Source: Chloroflexota bacterium (GTDB lineage: Bacteria > Chloroflexota > UBA6077 > JACCZL01). Taken from it: 22,735 bases of DNA. Positions 13,739-22,706 of the stretch are shown piece by piece. Location: assembly GCA_020845495.1 (NCBI GenBank), contig JADLFM010000156.1:1-22735 (forward strand), given 5' to 3'. A model generated the notes under the pieces. The model had not been told where the DNA came from. It saw only the letters and a list, made by a program, of their open reading frames with translations, and did no database searches. Every line of letters begins with the position of its first letter. The stretch's first letter is position 1. The translations under genes were made by a program, and so were the position numbers.

Positions 13739-15808
13739 CTAGCTTGCGCGAGCCCGCCTGCCGCCGCCCAGCGCCGACATGGTCTGCGGCCTGCGTGGCG
13801 CGGCAGCCTGCACGCGCTGGTCCGCCTCCGTCGACTCCAGCTGGAACCGCGCCACAAGCTCGGTGAGCCGCTGGGCCGTCGTCGCCAGATCCTGTGCCTG
13901 AGCCGACATCTCTTCCACCTGGGCGCTCATCTCCTCGGCCGAAGCTGACACCTGCTCCGTCGCCGCGCTGTTCTCCTCAGAGACCGACGCGATGGACTGG
14001 ATCGCGCCCGTCATCTGGGTGGCCTGCGCGGCCATCTCCTCGGTCGCCGCCGAGCTCTCCTCGACCACTGCCGACAGGGACGTCATGATCTGGACCACGT
14101 CCGCCGCCCCGCGCGACATCTCCTGTGCCGCGTTCGCGATGCCTTCGACCTGGAGCACTGTCGAATCCACGGCTGACAGAATCTCGGTCAGCGCCGTGCC
14201 GGCCTGGTCCGCGCGAAGCGTCCCCTGCTCGACCTTGGTCGAGCCTGACGTCATCGCCTTGACGGCGTCGCCCGTGCCAGCCTGGACCGCGACAATCAAC
14301 TCGGAGATCGCCTTCGTCTCGCGCTGGGAGCGCTCGGCCAGCTTGCGGACCTCGTCGGCGACCACCGCGAAGCCCCGACCGTGCTCGCCCGCCCGGGCCG
14401 CCTCGATGGCCGCGTTCAGGGCGAGGAGATTGGTCTGCTCGGCGATGTCGTCGATGGTCTCGACCACCGCGCCGATACGATCCCCCAGTCGGCCCAGCTC
14501 TTCGACCTTCGACGCGGCCTCAGACACGACCGTCTGGATCTCCTGCATCCCGATCACCGTCTCGCGGACGGCCGTCGCGCCGTGCTGGGCGGATGCCTTC
14601 ATCTGCTGGCTGGCCGAGGCCACAGACTGCGCGTCGCCGGCCACCCGGCCGATGCGCTCGGCCATACTGTTCGTCGTGTCCGACGCGGACTGGATCTGGC
14701 GCGCCTGCTCCTGCGCCCCGCCGGCCACGTTGTCGATCACCTGCCCCAGCTGCTCGATGGCCACGCTGGACATCTGCGCTGACTGGCTCGTCTCCTGGGC
14801 TCCGCTGGCGACGTTCTGGACGGCCTGCGTCACCTGCTGGACGGCGGATGATGTCTGCTCGGTGGCCTGACCAAGCTCCTGCGACGTGTGCGACACCGTG
14901 GTGGCCGCTCCACGGACGGCGTTGACGATCTCGTGCAGGCCAGCCCGGCTCTCCTCGTACGAACCGATACAGGCGATGATCTTCGTCCGCATTGCATTCG
15001 TGGTCACGGCCAACTGGCCCAGCTCGTCCGAACCGAACTTCTCGATGGGCGGCGTGACCGGCGTGACGCCAACGGTCAGGTTGCCCTGCGCCACGTTCTG
15101 GAGGCCGTCCGCGAGCCACGCAAGGCACTTGTCGGCCAGGCTGTTCAGCGTGTTCGAGACCGACTCCACGCCGCGTGCGACGGTCGACGCGACGAACCAG
15201 GCCACGCCGAAACCGATGCCGATCGCCAGGAGCGTGAATCCGATAATCAGCCACTGCGAGAGCGCGGCCGCGGACTCCATGCTCTCGTTCATCTCCTTGC
15301 CGACCTTCGCCTGGACGTCGATCAGTTTCGTGATCGTTCCGAGCGTATCGGAGAAGAGGCGGGCGCCCTCACCTGCCCGCAAGGCGGCTGCCTCGGCAGG
15401 CTTTCCGCTGTCGGTCAGCGCCTGCGCCTGCTGACGCATCTGGAGAAAGGCCGGGTAGTGGCGGTTCCAGACTGCCAACCCCTCGACCTCGGCCGGCACG
15501 AGGGTCGTCGCCGCATAGGCCTTGATCTCCTCGTCGATCGAGGCCACCAGCTTCTGATCGCTGGCCTTGACCTGGGCGCGCCCGGCCGCGTCGATCAGGT
15601 CGTAGTTCAGGCCATTGACGCGCAGCTCGAAGAGGCCCATCTGGACCTTGGAAAGCCGGATCGCTGGCATGAAGCGGTCGTCGTAGAACGTGTGAAAGTC
15701 TGACGTGAAGCGGCTGGTGTTGCGATAGCCAATAATCCCAACGATGGCGAGCATCAGCAGGACGGCTCCGAAGCCGGCCATGAGCTTGGGCCGGATACCA
15801 AATGACAC
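13739..15808 (-). CDS. Methyl-accepting chemotaxis protein
   Basis: This 689-aa membrane chemoreceptor signals to CheA/CheW. I start it at GTG 15808, preceded by GAAGGGGG, rather than at the upstream ATG (15994), whose added 62 residues look noncoding. TM1 is about residues 9-29. A periplasmic four-helix-bundle-like sensor region follows, with no obvious ligand motif. TM2 is about 186-209, then a HAMP region, then a long Ala/Ser/Gln/Glu-rich coiled coil. The conserved signalling hairpin is clear: [19 protein letters not shown] followed by [19 protein letters not shown], about residues 455-492. Methylation-type segments such as [15 protein letters not shown] flank it. It is convergent with modC. 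No other che gene lies nearby, apart from two receiver proteins to the right. Confidence 0.94.
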   Translation of the reverse strand: MSFGIRPKLMAGFGAVLLMLAIVGIIGYRNTSRFTSDFHTFYDDRFMPAIRLSKVQMGLFELRVNGLNYDLIDAAGRAQVKASDQKLVASIDEEIKAYAATTLVPAEVEGLAVWNRHYPAFLQMRQQAQALTDSGKPAEAAALRAGEGARLFSDTLGTITKLIDVQAKVGKEMNESMESAAALSQWLIIGFTLLAIGIGFGVAWFVASTVARGVESVSNTLNSLADKCLAWLADGLQNVAQGNLTVGVTPVTPPIEKFGSDELGQLAVTTNAMRTKIIACIGSYEESRAGLHEIVNAVRGAATTVSHTSQELGQATEQTSSAVQQVTQAVQNVASGAQETSQSAQMSSVAIEQLGQVIDNVAGGAQEQARQIQSASDTTNSMAERIGRVAGDAQSVASASQQMKASAQHGATAVRETVIGMQEIQTVVSEAASKVEELGRLGDRIGAVVETIDDIAEQTNLLALNAAIEAARAGEHGRGFAVVADEVRKLAERSQRETKAISELIVAVQAGTGDAVKAMTSGSTKVEQGTLRADQAGTALTEILSAVDSTVLQVEGIANAAQEMSRGAADVVQIMTSLSAVVEESSAATEEMAAQATQMTGAIQSIASVSEENSAATEQVSASAEEMSAQVEEMSAQAQDLATTAQRLTELVARFQLESTEADQRVQAAAPRRPQTMSALGGGRRARAS

Positions 15809-16256
15809 CGAGACCCCCTTCAGGTAACGGCCACCGAGCCAGTGTCCGCCATCGCAGCATGGGCCAGATGACGGCGCTCGGCGGCCGGACGTACGCGCGT
15901 GAGCCGGCGGGCGCAAGGCCCCCGGGCTGGTGTTCCGAGTCGCGGTATGCAGTCGCCCGTGAACGCGGCACCGGGTCCGGGCTGCACTGCTCACCGCTCA
16001 CCAGGCAAAACGACGTAGGGATCGGTGGGTGGGAGGGGAAAAAGAAAAGACTTGGGAAAGATTTCGGAAAGACGACCTGCGCCGCCATCTCCTCTGTGGC
16101 TGCCGAGCTCTCCTCGACAGCGGCGCTGATGCCCTCATCTGCGTTCGTCGGGCGAGACCGCACAGGGTCGTCTCCGATGAAAACGCAGGGTGTCGAGCGC
16201 GCGAGATGGCGGCAGGTATGAATTGCGTGCAGTTTGGGTGAGAGGATGTGCGGCCG
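15809..16256. other. Intergenic region upstream of the MCP gene
   Basis: No intact gene is recognised. The region includes a purine-rich stretch (about 16027-16075) and, next to it, a small fragment matching MCP signalling-domain coding DNA, listed separately. Promoter elements for the leftward MCP should lie here, but I could not pick one with confidence. Confidence 0.45.
16076..16150 (-). pseudogene. Fragment of a second MCP signalling domain
   Basis: Minus-strand translation reads [18 protein letters not shown], nearly identical to [18 protein letters not shown] in the neighbouring MCP. At DNA level, 16076-16118 matches 14023-14065 with about four mismatches over 43 positions, by eye. Homology stops abruptly at the purine-rich tract on one side and fades on the other. 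It has the same orientation as the intact MCP. It is most simply a leftover from deletion or duplication of a tandem MCP gene. Confidence 0.6.
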
Positions 16257-16640
16257 TCAGCCGGCCGGTGCAGCTCCGTTGAGGGCCGCGATCAGCCCGT
16301 CCGGGTCGAGCGGGCTCAGGAACAGCCGCCGGCAGCTGACCGGGATGACCAGGACCCAGGTGCGCGGGGCCGGGTCGAACTGCAGCTCGACCAGCCCGCT
16401 CAGCGAGCTGTTGATGACCAGCGTGTTGACGGCATTGGTGTGGATGCCGATACCGTAGGTCCAGTTGACAGTTGCACGCTGGGCCGACACGATGGCCGCG
16501 CGCGAGAAGCGGTAACGGAACAGGCCAAGCCGTACGTGCAGCGTGTCCTCCTCCACGTCGATGTACGCGGTCGAGGTTGTCACACCGATCAGGAGGAGGA
16601 ACGGCCAGACTCGCCGGTCAATAGGCATCGGGAAACGCAA
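16257..16640 (-). CDS. Small PH-like domain protein of unknown function
   Basis: This 127-aa protein has a hydrophobic patch near the N-terminus (VWPFLLLIGV), then alternating strands (TAYIDVEEDTLHVRLGLFRYRF, SRAAIVSAQRATVNWTYGIGI, TLVINSSLSGLVELQF). It ends with SPLDPDGLIAALNG, a common end of bacterial PH-like domains of this type. The start appears to be TTG (16638-16640), with a GGGGGTCG stretch upstream; an in-frame ATG four codons later is an alternative. No catalytic motif is seen. Bacterial PH-like domains are usually membrane-proximal scaffolds. I know no specific function for this one. Confidence 0.7.
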   Translation of the reverse strand: MRFPMPIDRRVWPFLLLIGVTTSTAYIDVEEDTLHVRLGLFRYRFSRAAIVSAQRATVNWTYGIGIHTNAVNTLVINSSLSGLVELQFDPAPRTWVLVIPVSCRRLFLSPLDPDGLIAALNGAAPAG

Positions 16641-16905
16641 CGGAACGACCCCCGTTCAGACAGCAGCCGCGATGTCCCGGCATGATGGTCACGACCAGCC
16701 CGAGACGACACACGCGGTGTACGAGCGCGGCCTCGCTCGGACGCCCATACCGTCATGATAGGACGCCTGGATCTCACTTGCCGTCATTGCAGGGCGCCCG
16801 ACTGGGGCTGGTGGCACATCGTGTGCATTGGGCTGCGACGGGCCGGGCGGCGAACACTCCTGCCTCCTCCGCTCAAGACTGACGATCGACGGAGGCATGT
16901 GCCCG

Positions 16906-17304
16906 ATGGCGGACGGAGTAGGCGCCGGCAAGACGATTGTCGTCGTGAACGACAGCCCTGACCTGCTGGAGCTGGCGGAAGGGCTGCTGCGCGACGAGGA
17001 CTTTGACGTCAAAGTCGCCGTGGTTGGTCACGGGGCGTTTGAGCTGATTCGGGATTCGCAGCCAGACGCCGTGATCCTCGACGTGCGACTGCCGGACGTG
17101 TCAGGCTGGGACATCTTGCAGGCGCTCAAGCTGCACCCCCGGACCGCCGAGATCCCCGTGCTCGTCTGCTCGGCGGCCGTCGCCGAACTGCACACACTCA
17201 GGCCGCAGCTCCGTCGGATCGGTGTGGAGGTGCTCGTCAAGCCGTTCGCTCTCGACGCGCTGATTACAAAAGTCCGTCAGATGATGGACAGTGCTTCGGG
17301 TTAG
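16906..17304 (+). CDS. Stand-alone receiver-domain response regulator (first)
   Basis: This 132-aa protein is a single CheY-like receiver domain without an output domain. The phospho-acceptor is D59 in AVILDVRLPD. The acidic pair is N15-D16 (NDS in place of the usual DD), the switch Ser is S89 (VCSAA), and the conserved Lys is K112 (LVKPF). The N15 substitution occurs in some receivers and may alter Mg binding. The ATG at 16906 has GGAGG (16891-16895) ten bases upstream; the in-frame ATG at 16897 is too close to that site. A second receiver gene follows, and no histidine kinase is in the window. Confidence 0.85.
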   Translation: MADGVGAGKTIVVVNDSPDLLELAEGLLRDEDFDVKVAVVGHGAFELIRDSQPDAVILDVRLPDVSGWDILQALKLHPRTAEIPVLVCSAAVAELHTLRPQLRRIGVEVLVKPFALDALITKVRQMMDSASG

Positions 17305-17425
17305 CAGGCCTCATCGATTACGATATGGACGATGGCGGCGAAGCATGGGTGCAGCGTGGCCGGGGCTGCGCCCCTGGCGCCTTCGTGCGAGTTGTGCGGA
17401 GGGCTGCAAAAGGGGCCTGGAGATT

Positions 17426-17809
17426 GTGACCCGAATCCTGGTGGTGGACGACACCCCAGCACTGCGGGACCTGCTCGTCGATGCGCTGTCAGACATCGGG
17501 TTTGATGCGCGCGGCGCGGAGCATGGTCGAGATGCCCTGGTCAAGACCGAATTCTGGCGGCCAGACGCCATCATCCTTGACTTGATGATGCCGGTGATGG
17601 ATGGCCCGACGTTTCTCCGCGCTCGCCGCGACGTGCCGCAGCTGGCCGGCGTGCCAGTCCTGGTCTTGACGGCGCAACCGGAGCACGAACGGCTTCTTGG
17701 CGGACTGGATCCGACGGTCGTCCTGCGAAAGCCGTACGATCTCGACGAGCTGCTCGACGCCGTGCGGGCGCTGATCGAGCGGGACAGCGGCCGCGAACAG
17801 GCTGGCTGA
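17426..17809 (+). CDS. Stand-alone receiver-domain response regulator (second)
   Basis: This 127-aa single receiver domain has the full set of key residues: D8-D9 (LVVDDT), D52 phospho-acceptor in IILDLMMPVMDG, T82 (VLTAQ) and K102 (LRKPYDLDELL). It most likely acts as a phosphotransfer or diffusible signalling protein in a two-component pathway. The GTG start (17426) fits the domain boundary; AAGGGG lies 11 bases and GGAG three bases upstream. The open frame reaching back to 17291 overlaps the previous gene and adds a noncoding-looking Arg-rich stretch. It is not closely similar to the first receiver beyond the shared fold, so a recent duplication is not obvious. Confidence 0.87.
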   Translation: MTRILVVDDTPALRDLLVDALSDIGFDARGAEHGRDALVKTEFWRPDAIILDLMMPVMDGPTFLRARRDVPQLAGVPVLVLTAQPEHERLLGGLDPTVVLRKPYDLDELLDAVRALIERDSGREQAG

Positions 17810-17861
17810 GGTCAGCCGACGCGGTCGTCGCCCCGCCAGTCGCCCGCGCCAGCGCGGCGCA

Positions 17862-19043
17862 CTACGGCCAGACACAGGTCGAGGTCGTGATCTTCTGCAG
17901 CCGCCGCGACAGGCCTTCGGCCACCACCGCGTTGCCGAGCGCCCGGTAGTGCTTGTCGATCAGCCGCTCGACGCCGGTGCGCCGCGAGGCATCGAACAGC
18001 CGCTCGGTCACGTCGATGACCCCGACATCCGCCCGATTCAGCTTCTGGAGCAGCGGCTCGTAGACCTTCTTCTCGTTGTGGCGCATCGCGACCACGTCGG
18101 CCTTCCGCCCAAAGAGCACCACCACCGGCGTCGCGCCGTCAGCCTCGACCTGCCGCGCAAACTGAATCAGGATGCGTGAGGCGACTTCCAGCCCCTCGCT
18201 GTCCGGCGCGTAGGCCCAGCCGATGTCCCGCGCCTCGTCGTTGTCGGACCGGAGGGCCTCGTACTTCTTCTGGTATGCGACGGTCCGCGCCAGCCGGAAG
18301 AAGTGCGAATAGTCGAGAAACGTGCCGGCAAACATGCCCCGCGCGTACCAGAAATCGTTCGGGCCGTAGTTCCGCTCGACCCAGGCCGGATCACGGAAGT
18401 CCAGCGCGGAGGTCGCCGGCGAGGGCAGCAGTTTGAGGCCGTCGCCGTCCAGCAGATATCGCGGCTTGCCGAGGGTGATGCCCGTTTCCGGCTGGTAGAA
18501 CGGCCGGAACCGATTGACCACGCGGTTCACGTTTTCGACCATGAAGCCGATCAGCACCGCGCACGGGTGATACTGGCGGCCCTCCGCTTGATACCGAAGG
18601 TATGCCTGGTCCGGCGCGTACCCCGAGACGCCGAAGTTGAGCACCTCGATGCCCGGTACGGCCGCCTCAAGCTGGGCCGTCCAGCACTCGTCGTTCTCGA
18701 CGTCATCGCAGTGGGTGAAGGAGTCGCCGAAGGCGGCCAGCCGGGGGCCGGTGGTCGGGCGTTCCAGGCCATACTCGCGGTTGGCGCGCATGCCGGCGCT
18801 GTTCGAGCGGTAGGTGGCGCTGTTCGAGGCGCGCTCCAGGCCCTTCGCGACCGTCCAGCCAAGCTGCTGATCGAAGGTGATGTAGGTGTCGCCGGCCGCG
18901 ATGCGCTCGAGGCCGGCACGGTCGTACTGAAGCGGGAGCAGATCCTCGGCCGGCACCGGCGAGACGACCCGCAGCGCGATCTCGCCGAAGATCGCGCCAA
19001 GGAGCAGGCCAAACACCACGACGGTGAGACGACGAACATTCAT
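17862..19043 (-). CDS. Membrane-anchored SGNH/GDSL-type hydrolase-like protein
   Basis: This 393-aa protein has an N-terminal signal or anchor (RRLTVVVFGLLLGAIFGEIALRVV). The nucleophile motif is FGDSFTH (S108), followed by a Gly-containing block (LNFGVSGYAPDQAYLRY). A late DKH (D363, H365), followed by a GN-AVVAEGL helix, would complete the Ser-Asp-His set. Such proteins are esterases or acyltransferases acting on cell-surface polysaccharides or lipids; the substrate cannot be told. The block order GDS to DxH fits the SGNH family, but overall similarity to characterised members is weak. The ATG start agrees with the signal sequence. Confidence 0.78.
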   Translation of the reverse strand: MNVRRLTVVVFGLLLGAIFGEIALRVVSPVPAEDLLPLQYDRAGLERIAAGDTYITFDQQLGWTVAKGLERASNSATYRSNSAGMRANREYGLERPTTGPRLAAFGDSFTHCDDVENDECWTAQLEAAVPGIEVLNFGVSGYAPDQAYLRYQAEGRQYHPCAVLIGFMVENVNRVVNRFRPFYQPETGITLGKPRYLLDGDGLKLLPSPATSALDFRDPAWVERNYGPNDFWYARGMFAGTFLDYSHFFRLARTVAYQKKYEALRSDNDEARDIGWAYAPDSEGLEVASRILIQFARQVEADGATPVVVLFGRKADVVAMRHNEKKVYEPLLQKLNRADVGVIDVTERLFDASRRTGVERLIDKHYRALGNAVVAEGLSRRLQKITTSTCVWP

Positions 19044-19336
19044 GCCAGGGCAGGGACTCCACAGGCGGCTGCTGTACGGCCTCGGCAGGGGGTGTCCGAA
19101 GCGAGGCGGCGAGCGGTCGCTCGGTGAGGGTACGCGCGAGACTCGCGGTGCGTCAAGCCCGAGCCTGCCCTGCTGGCATACCCTGACCTGCCGTGGCTAC
19201 CAGTCCCATCGCCATCTGACATTTCGTTCTGCTCTGCGCGGGGGCGTCGTTTCCCGCCTGCTGGCGAACCTCAACAGCGTGTCGGTCGGCGGCCCGCGCA
19301 GGCGGCAACGGGCGGCCACGGCATCGGAGATATCAG

Positions 19337-20818
19337 GTGGCACGAGCTGCGTTCGGATGGTGGCGGCTGCGACGGCTCCTCGGTGTGCTGCTGGTGCTCT
19401 TGCTGGTCGTCACGCAGGCCGTGCCGCGGAACCCCCTGTCTCCGCCGGATGCGCTCGCGCTGACCAGGACTGGCAACCTCTGGACGGTGTCGCCGGGCGT
19501 CGCCTCCGAGATCCAGCCGGCGATTGACGCCGCCCGTGACAACGGTGGCGGCAGCGTCCGGCTGCCGGCCGCGGTGTACCTGCTGACGCTGAAGGTCCGC
19601 GTCCACAGCGACGTGATCCTCTACGGCGATGGCATGGATCAGACCATCCTGCGCTGGGCGCCCGGTGCGACGCTCGACCACATGATGTCGAACGGCAGCC
19701 TGACGGCCGGGAACGCGAATCTCCAGATCTGGAACATGACGCTCGACGGGCAGAGCATCCCCAGCGGACGCACGGATTGCTGCTTCGGCCTGCGGCTGAA
19801 CAACGTCCAGAACAGCTACGTGGTCAACGTGGCGGCCGATGGGCACAGCAAGGACGGCATCTACATCGGCTACAACCAGAGCAATGGCGCACAGAACGTC
19901 CGCGTCAGCAACTGCCGCGCCAACAACAACGCCCGCAACGGCATCTCGCTGATCCACGGCAACAACAACATCATCGATCACTGCCAGGTGCTCAGCAACA
20001 ATCGCGGTGAGGCCGTCGCCGGCATCGACGTCGAGCCGGACCAGGGGCTGAGCGTCACCAACAGCAAGATTGTGGCGAACACCGCGAACAGCCAGAATGT
20101 CGGCATTCAGCTCTTCGTGCAACACAACGGCTACGCGACCAGCTACCACAACGCCGTCTGTTACAACAGCGCCTCCGGCAACACGAGCGCCGGCGTCTAC
20201 GACTATCGCAGCGATCAGAACATCTTCGTAGACAACCTGACCAGCGCCAACGGCACCAACTTCTCGGTGGATGACAGCGCGCTGATCGGCTCGGCCTACG
20301 CGAGCTACTGCCAGCTACCGGCCCTGCCGAGTAACCCTGGCCTCACCCCGACCGCGACGCCGACCGTCACGCGCACGCCCACGGCCACCCTCACCCCCAC
20401 GGTCACCCAGACGCCGACCGTCACGCCGACCCCGACCCGCACGGTCACCCCGACGCCCTCGCTGACGCCGACGCCGCGTCCCTCCTGTACGCCTCGGCCG
20501 GCCGTCACCGTGACGACGACGCGCGGCGCGACCACCGGCACGTTGAACGTGACCGTGACGGTCACCCGCCCGGCAGCGGCCCCGAACAACACGGTCCAGC
20601 AACTGCAGTTCGGGCCGGCCCAGAACGCCACCATCGAGATCGGCGGCCAGCAGCACCCGGGCGGCAACTTCAGCGTCCCGATACCGCCGGGAGTGCAGCA
20701 GGCGACCTTCACAGTTCGCCGCCAGACGGCCGGACAGGCCGCGACCGCGCCGTTCGCGGTGGTGGACGACTGCGGCGCCTGGCAGACGTTCGTCGGTGGC
20801 GGCCCGGGCGCCTTCTAG
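19337..20818 (+). CDS. Secreted right-handed parallel beta-helix protein with Thr-Pro linker
   Basis: This 493-aa protein starts at GTG with GGAG upstream and has a long hydrophobic signal (LRRLLGVLLVLLLVVTQAVP). Residues of about 55-320 form a parallel beta-helix: EIQPAIDAARDNGGGSVRLPAAVY is the standard pectate-lyase-like entry, followed by many short N-rich coils (NNARNGISLIHGNNNIIDH, NNRGEAVAGIDV). Residues of about 335-385 are a Thr/Pro repeat linker, common in secreted Chloroflexota proteins. A C-terminal beta domain of about 105 residues follows. Likely role: extracellular polysaccharide binding or cleavage. Catalytic residues cannot be assigned, so enzyme activity is not claimed. Confidence 0.85.
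   Translation: MARAAFGWWRLRRLLGVLLVLLLVVTQAVPRNPLSPPDALALTRTGNLWTVSPGVASEIQPAIDAARDNGGGSVRLPAAVYLLTLKVRVHSDVILYGDGMDQTILRWAPGATLDHMMSNGSLTAGNANLQIWNMTLDGQSIPSGRTDCCFGLRLNNVQNSYVVNVAADGHSKDGIYIGYNQSNGAQNVRVSNCRANNNARNGISLIHGNNNIIDHCQVLSNNRGEAVAGIDVEPDQGLSVTNSKIVANTANSQNVGIQLFVQHNGYATSYHNAVCYNSASGNTSAGVYDYRSDQNIFVDNLTSANGTNFSVDDSALIGSAYASYCQLPALPSNPGLTPTATPTVTRTPTATLTPTVTQTPTVTPTPTRTVTPTPSLTPTPRPSCTPRPAVTVTTTRGATTGTLNVTVTVTRPAAAPNNTVQQLQFGPAQNATIEIGGQQHPGGNFSVPIPPGVQQATFTVRRQTAGQAATAPFAVVDDCGAWQTFVGGGPGAF
20341..20500 (+). repeat. Thr-Pro-rich linker-coding repeat
   Basis: A degenerate run of ACG/ACC-CCG/CCC codons encodes repeated TPT, TPTV and TPTPT units inside the beta-helix protein. The DNA is repetitive (CCGACCGTCACGC-like units) and liable to slippage by multiples of three. 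Confidence 0.75.
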
Positions 20819-20909
20819 GCGACCGCCTGTCAGCGGTCGTTGGTCGGCAGTCAGTAGACTACGCTGACAGCAGCATGCTGACCACCGATCATCCGCTCCG
20901 GAGGCAACG

Positions 20910-21959
20910 ATGCCCGGCAAGACCGTCCTGGGGATCGATGGCGACCGCTTCACCATCAACGGCTCGCCCACCTACGCCGGCCGCTCCTACAACGGCTGGT
21001 CCGTTGAGGGCCTGCTGATGAATGTCCGCGCCGTTCAGGCGACCTTTGACGACATCAATCCCGAGACCCGTCATCTGTGGTCCTACCCCGACACGGGCGT
21101 CTGGGATCCTGAGCGCAATCTGAGCGAGTTCCTGGCCGTCTTGCCGGAGTGGCGTGCGGCCGGCCTGCTGGCGATCACCGTCAACTTCCAGGGCGGCTCG
21201 CCCGAAGGGTACAGTCGGACCCAGCCCTGGGAGAACACCGGATTCGATCCAGAAGGGGAGCTGCGCCCGGCCTTCCTCGACCGGCTGCGTCGCGTCCTCG
21301 AGGCGGCGGACGATCTCGGCATGGCCGTCATCGTCGGGCTGTTCTACCAGGGCCAGGACGAGCGGCTCCGCGACGAGGCGGCCGTCATGCGCGCGGTGGA
21401 CAACGCGACCGTCTGGCTGCTGGACGGCGGCTGGCGGAACGTCATCGTCGAGATCGCCAACGAGTGCGATGTGCCGAACTACGAGCACCCGATCATCGGA
21501 TTCGACCGCTGCCATGAGTTGGTCGCGCGGGCGCAGTCACACACCAGAGATGGCCGACGGCTGCCGGTCAGCACCAGCTACCGTGGCGGGGCCATCCCGA
21601 GCGACAAGGTGCTGGCTATCGCCGACCTGGCCCTGATTCACGGGAACGGCGTCACCGATCCGGCCGTGATGCGCTGGCTGGCCGAGCGGACCCGGATGCG
21701 GACGCGCAATCGCCCGATTCCCATCGTCGTCAACGAGGACGACCATTTCGCGTTTGACGAGGCCGACAACAACATGCTGGCGGCCGTCAGCCGGTACGCA
21801 TCGTGGGGCCTCTTCGACGCCGGCGAGGGTTCTGGCGGCGGCGGCGCGCGCAGCAACTACCGCGACGGCTACCAGCTGGTGCCGGTCAACTGGAGCACGA
21901 ACACCCCGACCAAGCAGGGCTTCTTCCGGCTCCTGCGCGAGGTGACCGGCGGCGCCTGA
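20910..21959 (+). CDS. GH5-like TIM-barrel glycoside hydrolase-type protein
   Basis: This 349-aa protein has GH5/cellulase-like organisation: an early FTINGSPTYAGRSYNGWS segment, a barrel strand LLAITVNFQGG, then VIVEIANEC with N184-E185 as the probable acid/base and VVNEDDH with E276 as the probable nucleophile. The spacing of about 90 residues between the two Glu residues is in the GH-A clan range. No signal peptide is seen, so it would act in the cytoplasm unless exported another way. The ATG has GGAGG (20900-20904) five bases upstream. A strong terminator lies 16 bases after the stop. The substrate is unknown. Confidence 0.78.
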   Translation: MPGKTVLGIDGDRFTINGSPTYAGRSYNGWSVEGLLMNVRAVQATFDDINPETRHLWSYPDTGVWDPERNLSEFLAVLPEWRAAGLLAITVNFQGGSPEGYSRTQPWENTGFDPEGELRPAFLDRLRRVLEAADDLGMAVIVGLFYQGQDERLRDEAAVMRAVDNATVWLLDGGWRNVIVEIANECDVPNYEHPIIGFDRCHELVARAQSHTRDGRRLPVSTSYRGGAIPSDKVLAIADLALIHGNGVTDPAVMRWLAERTRMRTRNRPIPIVVNEDDHFAFDEADNNMLAAVSRYASWGLFDAGEGSGGGGARSNYRDGYQLVPVNWSTNTPTKQGFFRLLREVTGGA

Positions 21960-21975
21960 GCGCCGTTCAACGGCA

Positions 21976-22015
21976 GCGGGGCGAGCGCCCCTTCTGCGCT
22001 CGCCCCGCGTGTCTC
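21976..22015 (+). terminator. Strong Rho-independent terminator after the GH5-like gene
   Basis: GCGGGGCGAGCGC (21976-21988) pairs perfectly with GCGCTCGCCCCGC (21996-22008), a 13-bp stem with a 7-base loop. GTGTCTCTTC follows on the plus strand. It may also stop leftward transcripts from ndk, although no T tract is present on that side. Confidence 0.75.
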
Positions 22016-22036
22016 TTCACCTGCCGGCGGGTCAGC

Positions 22037-22486
22037 CTACTCGAAGATCCAGCGGTCCGTCTCGCGGCTCCAGCTCACCAGCTCGGCGTCGCTGAACCAG
22101 AGAGCGACTTCACGCTGGGCCGTCTCTGGCGCGTCCGAGGCGTGCACCAGGTTGCGGCCAACCTCCAGGGCGTAGTCGCCCCGGATCGAGCCGGCCTCGG
22201 CCTCGAAGGACTTCGTCGCGCCGACGGACTTGCGGACGGCGACGATGGCGTTCTTGCCCTCGAGCACCAGGGCCACCACGGCACTCGACGTAATGTACGA
22301 GATCAGACCGTCGTAGAAGCCCTTGCCGAGGTGCTCGGCGTAGTGCTGCTCGGCCAGCTCCTTCGGCACCTGCATCAGCTTCATGCCGACGATCTTGAGT
22401 CCACGCTGCTCGAAACGTGTGAGGATCGGACCGACCAGCCCACGCTGGACGCCGTCCGGCTTGATCAAGACGAGTGTTCGTTCCAT
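22037..22486 (-). CDS. ndk: Nucleoside diphosphate kinase
   Basis: This 149-aa enzyme transfers the gamma-phosphate between nucleoside triphosphates and diphosphates through a phosphohistidine. The N-terminus ERTLVLIKPDGVQRGLVG is diagnostic. The active-site region is RNLVHASD with H115 (Ala where many homologues have Gly). GATKSFEAEAGSIRGDYAL is the usual GAT-PxxAxPGTIRGD region with several substitutions, including loss of the common Pro residues. The ATG start (22486) gives the family length. No clear ribosome binding site is visible upstream. Confidence 0.96.
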   Translation of the reverse strand: MERTLVLIKPDGVQRGLVGPILTRFEQRGLKIVGMKLMQVPKELAEQHYAEHLGKGFYDGLISYITSSAVVALVLEGKNAIVAVRKSVGATKSFEAEAGSIRGDYALEVGRNLVHASDAPETAQREVALWFSDAELVSWSRETDRWIFE

Positions 22487-22581
22487 GGTAGGGGACCATA
22501 GCGAAGCGCCGGCCGGTCCAGCAAGGGGAGGGGACTTGGTTCCAGGGCGATTGCATGTTGATGTCGTCGTGCCGCCGCGTT

Positions 22582-22706
22582 GGGGCTTGAAAGCCCCGCC
22601 TACACGCATGCAGTCGCTGCGCGACGCTCCAGTCGCACCAGTGCCTGCCGTTCCCGACGGCCGTCGCGCAGCGACGGAATGACTGTAGGCGGGGGTTTCA
22701 ACCCCC
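22582..22706. repeat. Long imperfect palindrome, dispersed-repeat type
   Basis: The left arm (22582-22627) and right arm (22662-22706) are reverse complements over most of their length. Both contain the core GCCTACA/TGTAGGC and the inner CGTCGCTGCGCGACG-like segment. Each outer end is itself a small hairpin: GGGGCTTGAAAGCCCC on the left, GGGGGTTTCAACCCCC on the right. Where the outer arms differ, the changes are partly compensatory. A central region of about 34 bases separates the arms. There is no open frame; it looks like a REP/MITE-type intergenic repeat. Confidence 0.7.

Noticed and set aside
13992..14870. Plus-strand 292-codon frame with Cys/Trp/Ser-rich translation
   Set aside because: It is the complement of the MCP signalling domain, a frequent artefact in GC-rich MCP genes.
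18303..19127. Plus-strand 274-codon frame opposite the SGNH gene
   Set aside because: The minus-strand frame has a signal sequence and a GDS motif; the plus-strand translation is featureless.
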